Shown: positions 1 through 11,239 of the stretch, piece after piece
Numbering within the stretch: position 1 is the first letter of the stretch
How the letters are laid out: each line of letters begins with the position of its first letter
Source of the DNA: Annona cherimola
Lineage: Eukaryota; Streptophyta; Magnoliopsida; Magnoliales; Annonaceae
Assembly: GCA_030490835.1 (NCBI GenBank)
Contig: CM059972.1
Span: 91,807,137 to 91,871,136, forward strand
Length of the DNA: 64,000 bases
Reading direction: 5' to 3'
Program-made: the position numbers and the translations under genes
The notes under the pieces: generated by a model
Databases searched by the model: none
Seen by the model: only the letters and a program-made list of their open reading frames with translations
What the model was told of the DNA's origin: nothing

Positions 1-1025
1 CTGTACAAATATTCAAAGAAAAACTTGACTGAGCCAAAGACTAACGCGGCCCAGGCCGTGTTGAGTTAAGTGGAACACGGCCCAGGCCATGTTCAGGCCA
101 AGGCAACATGGGTCAAGCCGTGTTGTGCACTGGATGCACAATTCCCAATTCACTTTGGACTATGTGCACAAGCTGCCTCTTGAAACTCTATATAAACACC
201 TCCTAGGAACGTCCCAGGGCATCCTAGAACGTGGCTAGAGCTTAGAGTGAGGTCCGAGAGCTAGAGAAGACGAGGAGCACGAGGTGAGAGGCGAGGCAAC
301 AAGTTGCTCAGTGCTACTAAGACACCATAGAGGTTCCTAATCAATAAGCTTTCTTTTCTTTCTTTCCTTTAGTTTTAATTGCTTGTTTAGAATATATTTC
401 ACATACAATATTGTTTTGGATTTTATGATGGATATTGATTATTAGTTTCATGTGTGGTGTTCTTAATGTTTGCTTAGTGCATGGGCCCGTACTATGACAT
501 GATTCCATATATTAAGTGATTGAACAAAAAAATAAAAATCTAGTATAGGATAATCATATTAATCTTGAAAATCTAAGGCCATGAAAATAGGCATGATGAC
601 CTAAAGGAATCGATGAACTTCCACGTAACTTAATGGATTCTAACTGATTTGATCCCATGAAAATAGGTGGTTAAGAAGATTAGGGTATGCCTTGTGGGTT
701 TCGAAAGAAGGTGCAAAAATAAAATAGGGACAGTTCTCCTTTAATAATTAATATATAGATTAAATAACCATACCATGAATCCATTGCAATTGTTACATAT
801 GAAACCCTGAAACCCTATATCAGCTTTCTCTTGATTTTTAATCCTTTGCTAAACTCTTCTAAAACTCTTTATTTCCTATTTCCCTTTTACTTAACTCAAC
901 TATATTCTAGTTATTAATCAAAATTTTTTTTTAAAAGCAACATTCTTAAGTCCTGAATTTCTTGTGGAAATGATATTTTTATACTACAATCTGCGACTTG
1001 TGCACTTGCGATGAGATAGCGAACA
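1..1025 (+). repeat. Ty3/gypsy-type LTR, family A copy 1, cut by window start
   Basis: This matches LTR copies at 9638-10981 and 38937-41249 in order: a TATA box (CTATATAAAC, 188-197), a purine-rich leader, a T-rich stretch after AATAAG, the GGCATGATTCCATATATTA-like block, and the conserved end with TACTACAA, a TGCACTTG-like segment and GCGAACA. The AATTCC-TGTGGA wording near the end is typical of long plant gypsy LTRs. The left end lies outside the window. No primer-binding site follows position 1025; copia LTR sequence starts directly there, so this is probably a solo LTR inserted into a copia LTR. The copies are clearly diverged. Confidence 0.7.
188..197 (+). promoter_or_regulatory. LTR TATA box, family A copy 1
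   Basis: CTATATAAAC lies just upstream of a purine-rich leader, as it does at 10038-10047 in copy 2. Copy 3 has CTATAAAAAG at 40328-40337. The conserved placement supports a U3 core promoter; activity is inferred. Confidence 0.55.
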
Positions 1026-1823
1026 ATCGCACCCCAAGTTGACTCTAGTCTGCAACTTGGGTAAAGTAGCATCTGAAGTCAACTCTAGGTGCACTTGGCT
1101 CGTAATGTTATAAAAATTCAAACGTTGGCACATTTAATGTGTGCCACCTAGCCTCCAACATTTGAAATAACTCCAAAACTATTTAAAAGACGTCAAAAAA
1201 TTATGAGGGTTAGAAAAAGTATTTATTAAGCCTCCATCTTCCTTCCTACGAGCTATTAATTGTCATTAAGTGCTCTACAAGGAGAGACTCTTACTTTCAT
1301 TGCAAGGGTTACAAGTTATAATCTTTTTCAAGCATCCAAGAGTCTTCTCAAGTGCTGAATCTACTTTATACGATCTCTAAAGTATAGATTTCATTCTTTT
1401 AATTGCATTTACTATATTGTGGTACTTGGCTTGGTGTTGGAGACCAAGGCCAAGTTAAGATAAGTATTGTATGGTTGAAGTGGAACTCACCGTCTACTAG
1501 GGTCATTATTGTAAAGGCCATCTAGAATTATAATCTAAAAGAGAGTAAGAGCTCCATTTGTAATCTCGTTGAGATAGTAGAACCCAAGACACAAGGAAGT
1601 TTGTTGTTGAAAAAGTGGAGTAGGAAAGGTTATCCTAAACCACTATAATTTCCTATGTCTTTTGTGTGATATTTTTATCTCTCTTTTGCTCTCTCTTTTA
1701 TTCTTCATATTTTCATTCAAGGGGACTAACTCAAAAAGGGTTAAGATTTAAAGTACCAAAGAATTTTAAATAACCTAATTTACCCATCCTCTTTTGGATT
1801 TTTTCACAAATTCGGGACTAGCA
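1026..1823 (+). repeat. Ty1/copia LTR, 3' part (copy 1)
   Basis: This aligns by eye with the 3' half of the copia LTR at 12673-14418. Shared landmarks in order are CAAACGTTGGC, CTTGGTTTGGTRTTG-like text, GTATGGTT, GAACCCAAGACACAA, AGTGGAGTAGG, and the end with AAAGAATTTTAAA and CCTCTTTTGG. The 5' half is absent because gypsy LTR sequence abuts it at 1025. The end at about 1823 is placed by alignment with the second copy, and a copia gag relic follows. Confidence 0.75.
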
Positions 1824-4320
1824 AGTGATGTTAGAGTAGATCTTTGAGCTTATTATCAAAGAGATCTATTATAAATGACATCCCAATTAACTTCCATTCT
1901 TGCTTGCTGAGGGTCAACCTTTCACAAAATCACCTCTATTTTATGGTAATAACCTTGATCATTAGAAGTTAAGAATAAAATAGTTAATAATGACCACCAA
2001 TATGGACTCTTGGATAGCCATCTAAGATCGTGTTACTCTGCCTACAAGTGAAACAGGCTTTGATTAGACTAAAGAGGATGTAAGAGTGATAAAGAGATAC
2101 GAGACACTCTAACCTTGATTTATAAGGGCACTTCTCAAGTCTAGAGGAGGAGAAGGAATATTTTGATCAGAGAGTTAGAAAGTTTCAAAATATTTGAGAT
2201 AAAAAATATTTCTAAAATGTTTACAAGGTTTGTAAAATTAGAAATGCTATAAAAGGTCTAAGAAAGGAAATATTCGAATTTGAGCAGGTCATGAAGATAT
2301 TGAGGGCACCACCGAAGTCTTGGACTCTCAAGATTATTACAATCGAGGAAGCTAAAGATCTCAATACCTTGAAGCTTGAAGATTTCATTAGTTCACTAAT
2401 GTTTCATGGGAGCCCCATCGTATGCTCCCGGGAGCATACACCCATTTCTTTATTTTTCTTTGAAAATTTTTTTACAATATTTTTAATCTATGTGTATTTA
2501 ATATGTGTATAAATTTTTACCATTTTCGGAGTATTTTAGGTATTTATTATTACTTTTTGAAAATCAGAGGCATTTTAGGTAATTTTAAATTACCTAAAAT
2601 GTCACTGATTTTCAAAAATCAAAAATAAATATCTAAAATACTCCAAAAATGGTAAAAATTTATAAAGATATTAAATACACTTATATTAACAGTTTTATAA
2701 AAAAAATAAAAAAAATAAAAAAAAATAGGCGTATGCACCCGAGAGCATGCTCCCGGAAGCATACGATGGGGTTCCTGTTTCATGAGATAATAATGAAGAA
2801 GAATGAAGAACATAGCAGAGGAAGAAAAACTCTATCTTTAAAAGCAAGTCATCTAGATTCAGGTGAATCTTCCTCTTCAACTCAAAATGAGGATGAAGAG
2901 ATTGCTCTCCTTACAAGTACGTTCAAAAAATTCATAGGGAAAAGAATATAGGATCTTCCAAGACCTATAACGAAAGAAGTAGAAGAAAAAAAAAAGCTCC
3001 ACACAAGTGCTACAAGTGCTGTGTAGTATGACACATGGAAGCATAATGTCCCACATCCGAGGAAAATAAATCTAAGGAGAGGCAAGAAAAGAAAGAAAGA
3101 AGCAGCACCAGAAGGTTCCTAAAGCCCAAAAGCAGAGGAATGTACGTAAATGAAGATTCTTTCTCAACAAGTAGCTCATTCGATGAAGATCAAGAGACTG
3201 TGAATTGCACAAGAATTTATTATGTACCAAGAATTGAAGAGAAAAATTCAATTAACTGCCTCACAATCACGGAATTGAGAAAAGGAAGGAGTACATCAAC
3301 GAATTGTACAAGCAGTGAAATGATAACCTCTAAACTAAACAACTCTCCTTCCAAATTCATCTACTTTGGTACTCATGAATGTCTCAAATGTGCTAAGCTA
3401 GAGGAATTGCAATAAGTCTATAATTCCCTATTTGAAGAGACAAAGAAACTTGGTAGCAAGTATACCTCGAAGAAGAAACAACGCGACTTTACTATTGTTA
3501 TAAATGAAAAACTAACTGAAAGAGTCAAGTCTTTAGTTGAGCAAACTAAAAATTTATTTGCTTAAATTGAGAAGTTGAAGAAAGAGAATGCAATCTTAAA
3601 TGAACCATTGGTAAAATTTTCTAACTCAGGGAAGAGTGTCGAAATGTTCCTCAACATGACAACTCAAAATAGTAAAAGAGAACTTTTGGATACTCTACAT
3701 TTGAGCAAAGAGAAGGTAGCAAATCAAGTGTTCCCAAATGGTTTAGACTTCAACCCAAGATGACAACACCTCAAAGTCAAGTTAAAACAATAAGAACAAC
3801 TTTGGTAAGAAGACTAACTTGGCAACCCATATGCACTTAGACTCCTTCCTAAAGAATCCATAGGGCATACAATTTCTTTAACAAGTTTGGACACAAAATT
3901 CATCACCGCAGAATTAAGAAATTTCATGATAGAGGAGCTCAATTAGTTTGGGTACCAAGGAGCATTAGATTTGTTCCTTCTAGACATGAGCAGCACATGA
4001 TTCAAATATTTACTAACCCAAATAAACTCAAGAGATGGATACCAAAGAGATGAGATTTATTTAATTGTTTGTGCAGGTATGTTTTAGAGTAAAGGCAGAT
4101 AATACACAATTTATGGATAGTGGTTCCTCAAGTACATGATAGGGCACAAGGCTCTATTTTAGAATCTCAAGCCTTACAATGGTGGAATTGTTGATTTTAG
4201 CAATAATAAAAAGATAAAATCAGTGGTAAGGGCAAGTAGGTTATGCACGGAACCTAAAGTCCACAATCTTAATACTATTGATAAATTATTCATGATTGCA
4301 AAAAAAATGGATGAACATTA
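1824..4320 (+). pseudogene. Ty1/copia gag and protease region, degenerate
   Basis: Conceptual translation gives copia (SIRE-like) gag and protease pieces broken by many stops and frameshifts. Near 1905-2060 there is EGQPFTKSPLFYGNN-like text. At 2291-2407 the frame reads MKILRAPPKSW and then IEEAKDLNTLKLEDFISSL, the conserved gag C-terminal motif. After the inserted MITE (2409-2775) the frame resumes with KKNEEHSRGRKTLSLKAS and an acidic stretch. A zinc-knuckle remnant with C-x2-C-x4-H-x4-C spacing lies near 3005-3055, with stops in it. A charged coiled-coil-like stretch follows at 3540-3770. At 4100-4200 the text resembles the aspartic protease start (degenerate D-S-G, then LKPYNGGIVDFSNN). 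RT is not present; gypsy sequence begins near 4.3 kb. Non-functional. Confidence 0.75.
2409..2775. mobile_element. MULE-type MITE, family M copy 1 (inside copia gag)
   Basis: A 367-bp palindromic element. Its left end GGAGCCCCATCGTATGCTCC pairs with the reverse complement of its right end, GGAACCCCATCGTATGCTTC. It is flanked by a perfect 9-bp direct repeat, TGTTTCATG, at 2400-2408 and 2776-2784; 9-bp duplications are characteristic of Mutator-like elements. The interior is two AT-rich arms sharing the ATTTTTACCATTTT block in opposite orientations. No coding capacity. Related copies lie at 15301-15637 and 30208-30564. Confidence 0.9.
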
Positions 4321-4344
4321 AAGAACAAACAAGGCAAAAGAAAT

Positions 4345-4874
4345 ATGCCCTCTGAAATAATGAGAGCAAAGGGTTTAATAGGCAAAGACCTTAGGGTTCC
4401 GATTAGTAGTCTTCTGAAAAAAGGGATTGTAAAGAAGGTCACTCTTTACCACCCAGGTATGAAAAATATACCTCTTTGGTTACCTCACAGGATAATTTTC
4501 CTAACTATTAAGGACAAAGGCATTTTGAAAAAGCCAAACCAAATTTCAGCTCCCCCAGAAAGGAGGATACATCCTGATGGTGTGTGTACCATGAAGATCA
4601 TAGTCGCTCCACAAAAAGATATATAAAATTAAAGAATGCCATTGAGGACCTTATTAAAAAATGTTAGCTTAATCAGTTTGTAAAGAGGGTCGAAGAAGAG
4701 GCACCCATTGCTACTCTTGAGTTGGGCGCGAGTTCCAAATATGAATCATCTAATGGCCCTACGAATGGGATCATATTCATCATTCACGAAGGCATTACTT
4801 GCGGAGGTTGCACCCTTTCAAGTAAAAGAAGGTACACACACTTAGAACAAATATAAAATAAACGGCCTTGTCCT
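4345..4874 (+). pseudogene. Gypsy gag to protease linker region, degenerate
   Basis: A 93-residue open stretch (4345-4626) has no motif I can assign with confidence. Its place directly before a gypsy protease relic, on the same strand, suggests gag C-terminal or linker sequence of the same Tat-like element. The rest up to 4874 is broken by stops. The boundary with the copia relic near 4320 is approximate. Confidence 0.35.
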
Positions 4875-5300
4875 TTGTCAAAGTACACTTTCCTTATGAA
4901 TGAAGAGAACCCTTTACATATATCTCATGATGACGTTATTGCAATTGAAGCAAAGATCAAAAATTGGATGGCTTATCAGATAATGAAAGATACTAGCAGC
5001 TTTGCTAACATATTATTTTCTAAGGCCTTTCACATGATAAAGATTCCCAACACGAACCTTTGCCCCCTACACAGGGCCATTAATTAGTTTCACAAGAGAT
5101 GAGGTATGTGTTAAAGGTATAATTACCATTCCTCTCACTATTGGCATCTAGACTTCTTAATAGTTAATATCCCATCTACTTATAATGTTATCCTCAATCA
5201 TCCAACCCTTAACAAACTGCAAGTTGTTGTCTCTACTTACCACTTATGCATCAAGTTCCATATGCCCACAAGAGAAGGTATTATGCAAGGAGGTCAAAAA
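4875..5300 (+). pseudogene. Ty3/gypsy aspartic protease, degenerate
   Basis: The frame from 4875 reads ISHDDVIAIEAKIKNW and then MKDTSSFANILFSKAF. This matches the Tat/Athila-type protease, which normally has PHDD-ALVI followed by V-DTGSSADILF. The catalytic motif is altered from DTGSS to DTSSF, so the glycine is lost. Downstream, text near 5180-5260 resembles the conserved AYNAILGRPTLN and STYHLCMKFPT blocks (here NVILNHPTLNKL and STYHLCIKFH). The frame breaks several times. It lies upstream of the RT on the same strand. Inactive. Confidence 0.65.
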
Positions 5301-5539
5301 GCCACTAGTACTAGGCAACTTGTAAACAAAAGAAACCATGGACGCCACAATGCCCTCTAATGAAATTGAACCCACCACTACGATCAACATAGGGGATACA
5401 ATGCCCAACACGTCATTATAGGTACATTCACATACCCATCTTTTCAAATCACATTAGCAGACTTTTTACATGTTCATTACGAAGCCTTTGCATGGAATGC
5501 ACTTGCATTTATTAGGTTATATCCATCAACGTCCAATTA

Positions 5540-6260
5540 TAATTTAAATATAGATCTAAAAACTAAACCAATAAAGCAAAAAAAGAACTTTATCCCTGAG
5601 AGACAACAAATAATCACACAAGAGATAGCCCGTTTTCTAGTGCCCAAACCTAATGGAAAATTATGCATGTACATTAACTACACTAATTTAAATAAAGCCA
5701 CCTCAAAAGATAGTTACCCCTTGCTGAATATAGACCAACTAATTGATTGGATTGTGAGATATAACATCTTTAGTTTCATGGATGCCTTTTCTGGATATTA
5801 TTAAATCAAAATGACCACTAAAGATGAAGAAAAAAACATCTTACATGACCCTAAAAGGGACATATTGTTTATAGAGTGATGCCCTTCGTCCTCAAAAATT
5901 CATGTGGCACCTATCAAAGGGTGATAAATAAATTTTTTACACAACAATTTGACAAAAATATGGAGGGATATGTCAACGATATGATAGTAAAAAGTAAAGA
6001 TCCTATGCTGCACATAAAAGATTTAGAAGAAACCTTTGCAACTCTTAAGTAATTCGACATGAAACGAAATAAAAAATACATATTCAGAGTAACCAAAGAA
6101 AAATTCTTATGAGTAATTATTTCAAAAATGGGTATTGAAGTTAATCCTGCAAAAATAAAAGTCATTATAGATATGGATACCTCCCGAGATAAAAAGGACA
6201 TACACAAACTCACATGATGCCTTACTGCATTACATAGATTCATTTCAAAATCTACTAACA
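5540..6260 (+). pseudogene. Ty3/gypsy reverse transcriptase, degenerate
   Basis: Recognisable RT blocks in order are VPKPNGKLCMYINYTNLNKA (near 5640-5700), FMDAFSGYY followed by a stop where Gln is usual (near 5775), and EGYVNDMIVKSKD near 5965-6000. The last block is normally YVDDM, so one catalytic Asp is replaced by Asn. A later block matches the RT end and RNase H approach (near 6190-6290). Several frameshifts and stops separate the blocks. It cannot encode an active enzyme. It belongs to the same element as the protease, both RNase H relics and the integrase. Confidence 0.8.
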
Positions 6261-6283
6261 AATCTCTCCCTTTATTTAAGATC

Positions 6284-6620
6284 TTGAAGAAAAGTGAGGA
6301 ATTTAGGTGGACATCAGAATGTGAATCTATCTTCCAAGAATTAAAAAAGTATTTATCAACGACACCATCGTTGATCCAGCAAGAGACTAAAGATACCTTT
6401 TTTATGTACCTGTCTACCTTAAATAACACCATCAGGAGTGTGTTGGTTGGTTTAAATAAAGATATTCAACATTCCATTTATTATGTAAGTCAAGTATTAC
6501 ATGATGCAAAGATGCTACTCAATGTTGGAAGAACAACTTTTTGCACTTATAATTACATCAAAAAAAATTGGGTCACTACTTCCAAGCACATAAGCACACA
6601 TGATTATAGTATACACTAAT
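6284..6620 (+). pseudogene. Gypsy RNase H (RT-linked), degenerate
   Basis: The frame reads FRWTSECESIFQELKKYLST, then PSLIQQETKDTFFMYLS, then QHSIYYVSQVLHDAKM. This is the standard gypsy RT-RNase H order (W-CE-AF-LK, YLA, PVYYVSR-L-AE-RY). The final residues drift and the frame ends at 6619. It follows the RT directly. Confidence 0.75.
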
Positions 6621-6814
6621 CATCCATTGTAGCAACTACTGTATAAGCCTGATATCTCACAAAGATTGATGAAATGGGCTTTAGAATTATCATAATTTGA
6701 CATACACTTTCATCCTCTTAATTTAGTAAAAGTAGGGCACTTGTTGATGTGCTAATTTAATCCACAAACAACACCCATTGCTTTGTGGATACAAACTCCC
6801 TTATTGTAGAGTAA

Positions 6815-7200
6815 TGGGAGTTATACATTGATGGAACATCTAACAAAATCAAAAGTGGAGCTAGCCTTCTCATAATTATGCTTGACAAAACCTAGTTAGA
6901 AGTTGTTATCCACTTTGCATTCAATGCCTCTAACAATATTCCCGAATACGAAACCCTTTACCAAGGACTGCATATCGTTCTGTCCTTCAAGGTAAAACAT
7001 ATCAATGTCTTTTCTAATTCTAATTTAGTAATCAATCAAATCAAGGGAAACTTTGAAACAAAAGGTGATAGCATGGCCTCTTACTTATAATTCTGTAACA
7101 GTATCATAAGACAAGTATCTCATTTCACTATTAAAAAAAACCACCATAGTAGAATGCCTATGCTACCACTCTAGCTAAAATAGCCACTCATACATCGTTT
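6815..7200 (+). pseudogene. Second (plant-type) RNase H, degenerate
   Basis: Translation from about 6815 gives WELYIDGTSNKIKSGASLL, a stop-interrupted middle, then PEYETLYQGLHIVLSF and VINQIKGNFETKGDSMASYL. This is the extra RNase H domain (W-LYVDGSSN, NNEAEYEAL, G-F--K---M--YL) found between RT-RNase H and integrase in Tat-lineage gypsy elements. The presence of two RNase H domains is the main reason to assign this element to Tat. Stops and a frameshift near 7085 disrupt it. Confidence 0.7.
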
Positions 7201-7429
7201 GACACACTCATACCCATTTGTCACTTAAAACAGCCAAGCACCACTCCTAATCAAATCCATGACTTAAATGCAACCCCTCGTTGCTGGAAAGACCCCATCA
7301 TCCAATACCTAGTTGACAATCATTTACTCGATGACAATAAAGAGGCTATACGAATGAAAAAGACAAGCAATCCATTATATAGTAATAGATAGAGAGTTTT
7401 ATCACAAGGTAATATCTTCACCATCGCTT

Positions 7430-8460
7430 TACTGCATCTCACCCATGGACATTACAATCATTTTAGAAGAATTGCATCAAGGTTGTTATTGTAATCATTT
7501 GGGATGGTGCACTTTGGCATACCAAGCTATTTGTGCAAGATTCTATTGGCCCAACCTTCAAAAGGAAAAAAAGACTACATCTGTAAATGTACGACGTATC
7601 AACGTTATGCCCCTTTCTCACACCCTATAATGTCATTGCAACTCATCTTTGAATCATGGCCATTTCTACAATGGGATATTGATCTAGTAGGCCCATTGCC
7701 AATTACCCCCAAAAACCTTAAGTTTGTTGTTGTTCTCATTGACTATTTGTTAAAGTGGGTAGAGCTAAAACCCCTCAATGCTATCACCGAATCACAAATA
7801 ATCAAGTTCATATGAGATTAAATAGTACGTATGTTTGGCCTTCCCCAAATCATTACTATAGATAATGGAAAATAATTTAATAGTCAATACTTTAAAGATT
7901 TTTCCGATAGTAACAATATTCAACACAAATTTGCTTCTATTGCATACCTTTGGTGTAACATACAAGTAGAAAGAACTAATAGAATTTTAAAAGAATCTTT
8001 GCTAAAAATGCTGGAAGATGAACACAAAAACTGGGCAGAATCTTGCCTGTCGTTATCTGGGCTTATAACATAACTCCTAGAAGAGCAACCAAATACATGT
8101 CATTTAAACTTGTATATGGCACAGAGACAGTGATACCTGTCATAATATCTCATTCCAACTATTGTGTCTCCCATATATCCTCAACAACTAATATGCAAAC
8201 AAGTAAGGAGAACCTAAATCTCCTAGAGGAGATCCGAAATGAGGTCATACAAGACTTAGTCTCTAGCAACACCAATTAGCTCAACATTTCAAAAAAAAAG
8301 GTTAATTATAAATCTTATGTTGTAGGAGAATTAGTTCTACATTAAGCATTTTCTCATCAGAATATAATAGCTATAAATTTTTCCAAATTAGGACTACCCA
8401 TTCCACATAAAGAAATCATTTGATAATGCATCATATGCACTTGAAACAATAGAGGGTCAC
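7430..8460 (+). pseudogene. Ty3/gypsy integrase, degenerate
   Basis: A zinc-binding HHCC relic spans about 7445-7620 (ELHQGCYCNHLGW, then RFYWPNLQKE, with a frameshift before the C-K-C cysteines). The catalytic core follows. WDIDLVGPLP (near 7672) holds the first Asp, IDNGK (near 7857) the second, and QVERTNRILKESLLKMLE (near 7965) the Glu, so the DDE residues persist although the frame is broken. MPVVIWAYNITPRRATKYMS (8043) and LVYGTETVIPVII are the conserved core end. Text to about 8460 resembles the gypsy C-terminal tail. The integrase at 48.4-49.6 kb has nearly the same wording and is the same family. Confidence 0.8.
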
Positions 8461-8469
8461 CTCATACCT

Positions 8470-9010
8470 AGAGTTTGGAATGCCTAGCATCTAAGGTGCT
8501 TCTACACTTAAAAATGGAGGTATTAACCCACAAAGCAGCTATTACCAAATGCAAAAGGCTAAGAGCACTCCTAAAAGAGGTCATTGTGCCTCCAATAACC
8601 GAAGGATACTTTGACCAAAATGTTGGCCATTGCGCCCTCAATATCCAAAGGGCTAAGAGTGCCCAAAAGAGGCCATTGCGCCTTCACTAACTAAGGGTCC
8701 TTTAACCCACAAAAGTGGTCATTGTGCCTTCATTAGCCAAAGGGTCCTTTGACCGAGAAAAGAGGCTATGGCATCCTTAATATCCAAAGGGTCCTTTTAC
8801 CCAGAAAAGAGGCTATGGCATCCTTAATATCCAAAGGGCTAGAGCATCCTCAACAAAAGTAATTACACCCTAACCGAAGGATCCTTTAACCCTCAAATTA
8901 GCCATTGTGCCTTAACATTCAAAAGACCATGATAGAGGTCATTTTTCTTTCAAAAAACAAAAGGACCCCAATCCCACCAAAAAGGCCACTACGCCTTAAA
9001 AAATAAAAAA
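8470..9010 (+). repeat. Imperfect minisatellite between integrase and antisense ORF
   Basis: Short units of about 45-60 bp recur, each with an AAAGAGGCCATTG-like block, a CCTTAATATCCAAAGGG-like block and GTCCTTTGACC. The best pair is AGAGGCTATGGCATCC at 8761 and 8808, a 47-bp period. Decaying tandem repeats between pol and the 3' LTR are typical of Tat/Ogre-type gypsy elements. No coding function seen. Confidence 0.6.
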
Positions 9011-9127
9011 TACAATTCATAGACAATTTCCATACTTTTTCAACTAGCCAAAACAATTAATTTTCATCTTAATTCACTAATATACTCCCATAAAAAAACT
9101 TTATTCATTTCCTTTTTAACAAAAAAA

Positions 9128-9610
9128 TTATCCCTTTGCTTGATCATCCCCTTCAGCAGTATCATCGTCAACATCTTCCACATCATCCTCAGTTTCCAAC
9201 AAATTATACCCACCTATTTTGCTGATAATGAATTCATAGTCTACCTTCATTATCTTGTCAACACAAACATTATATCCCTTCTTATAGCATTGCTTCCCAA
9301 ATTCAATCCTCCTTTGATCCATGTCTTCCTTTTTCATTGACAAAACTACTTTTAGATGATAATTCTTTTCAACGCTCGATATCAGCTATTGCTTTAAATT
9401 TCTCATATCCTCAATTGACTTTCCGTGTTGTTCCTCTAATATATCGTAGTGCTCTTGTTGCTTACGACTCTCAAAATTGGCAACACATTTTTCGTCACAA
9501 TCTACCATTATCTTCGCACACTTCTCCCACAAACCATCAGCTTTAATTTTTGCATTCTTAGCCTACTTTACAAGTGACCTATTTATGCTCATCTGACTCT
9601 TTAATTCCTC
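9128..9610 (-). pseudogene. Antisense ORF of Tat-like gypsy, C-terminal part
   Basis: On the minus strand a charged coiled-coil-like stretch leads into KKEDMDQRRIEFGKQCYKKG, YNVCVDKIMKVDYEF, SKIGGYNLLE and an acidic tail. The tail matches the end of the plus-strand gene at 46.2-47.85 kb (FNICIDKVLHVDAGF, SKVGGYDISDNEG). Both lie downstream of, and antisense to, gypsy integrase. The family resembles the putative gypsy-type transposon protein (PF04195-like) by recalled motif. The 71-residue open part is 9343-9128; upstream the frame is broken. The upstream part continues at 11240-11735 beyond the inserted LTR. Function unknown. Confidence 0.6.
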
Positions 9611-9637
9611 ATACACTATTCGGTCACTTTTATATTA

Positions 9638-10981
9638 TGAATTTTGAGTATTAATTGAGAAGAATTCGAGTGTTTAAGGTGATTTGAATAATATTTTGAT
9701 TGATTTAGCTTTATATAGCATAAAATACTCACAATTGACTAATTTGTGTAAAACAGGAGAAATACATGCAATTTTGGTATACAACATGGTCAAATTAATA
9801 AGCCTTGATAAAAGCATTAGTAAATTGCAAATTTAAGACTCACGTTTGAAGAAAATTATATTTAAAGCAACACACTATTCATGCGCAACACTATTCACGT
9901 GTTACTGTTCATGAGTTACCGTTTGCGCACTATAGTTGTATACGCACTGTAACTGTTCATGTATTACTGTTTGCGCACTGTTACTGTTCATGTACAAATT
10001 ACTATTCATATCAAGATACCGTTCACACCCCTCACCTCTATATAAACACTTGTGGGGAACATCTTAAGGCATCTGAGAATTCACACAGAGAAAATTAAGA
10101 GAGAGAGAGAGAGAAGATGTGATGAAGACGAGGTAGAGAGCACGGGGCAAGAGGTAGACCGACGAATTGTGGGGAGTGGTCGACACACCACCGGGGCTTC
10201 CAACCAATAAGTTTTTCTATCTCTTTCCCTTTTTAATTTTAATTGCCTTGTTTAAAATAATTTTGAATTTTAATTTTATTTTGGACTTAAGCATGCTAGG
10301 CTAAGCCCTAAATCTGGGGTTTAGGATGTAGCATGTGTACATATAGTGTGGTGTGTGGTTTTAATTAATTTATGATAGATATTTTTGTTAATTTAATATC
10401 TTTTGATTTTGATGCTTGTTTTGTATATGGGTCCATACTTTGGCATGATTCCATATATTATGTGATAGAACTGAGAGGTGGAAATCTAATATACAATAAT
10501 CAAGATATTAAACCTGAAAATCTAAGACCATGAGAATAAGCATGATGAACTTGAGGAATTTCATGAATAAGCTACAAAACTTAATGGATTCTAATTAACT
10601 TAATCTCATGAGAATAGATGGTTAAGAAAATTAGGGTACACCTTGTAGGTTTCGAGAGAAGGTGCAAGAATAAATTAGGATTTGTTCTCCTTTAACAAAT
10701 AATATCCGGATTAAATAATTATATTACTACCCATTGCGAAAGTCGCATGTGAAACCCTAGACCCTAGGTACTCGCATCCTTATTTTCTACTATTCATTCT
10801 AGTTTTTAATTTTATTTTCTCTTCCCACTTTTTATTTTTTATTCCATTTTATTTACTTTATTCTCTTTATATCCGACATGAAATCATTTAAAAGCAAAGT
10901 TTATTGTCCCGAATTCCCTGTGGATCTATAATTTATATACTACAACCTACGACCTATGCACTTATGGTAAAATTGCAAACA
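9638..10981 (+). repeat. Ty3/gypsy solo LTR, family A copy 2, inserted in the antisense ORF
   Basis: A 1,344-bp LTR beginning TGAATTTTG and ending TTGCAAACA, aligned through its 3' two-thirds with copies 1 and 3. The U3 is different from copy 3: it holds short repeats built on TTACTGTTCATG and TTTGCGCACTG (9870-10020). The TATA box is at 10038-10047, followed by a GA-rich leader with (GA)n at 10100-10113. It interrupts the antisense ORF between 9610 and 11240. No clear 5-bp duplication remains (TATTA versus TACAC). Confidence 0.7.
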
Positions 10982-11239
10982 TACACCTTATTCAAACTTC
11001 TATCCATTTCTCTGAAATGGCAATCCATCAAATCCACAAACCTTATTCCATCAACATAACCCCTCAACAGTCAACACCATGTTTGTTCTGGCTTTTCCCT
11101 TTTTGTGCATCTCGTTCTAAGGGCAAAAATGTGCCCTTACAACCTCAGAACATACCCATAATCATCTATCCTTGATGAGGTCAATACCCACTAAGAAGGG
11201 ATATGCATCATGGTTAAAGGCATCTCGTTTCCCCCCACT

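Noticed and set aside
2291..2512. A 73-codon gene at 2291-2512
   Set aside because: It is the end of copia gag read into the inserted MITE.
1..10981. One complete gypsy element with LTRs at 1-1025 and 9638-10981
   Set aside because: A copia LTR and gag lie directly after the first LTR, no primer-binding site is present, and the second LTR splits the antisense ORF instead of ending the element.
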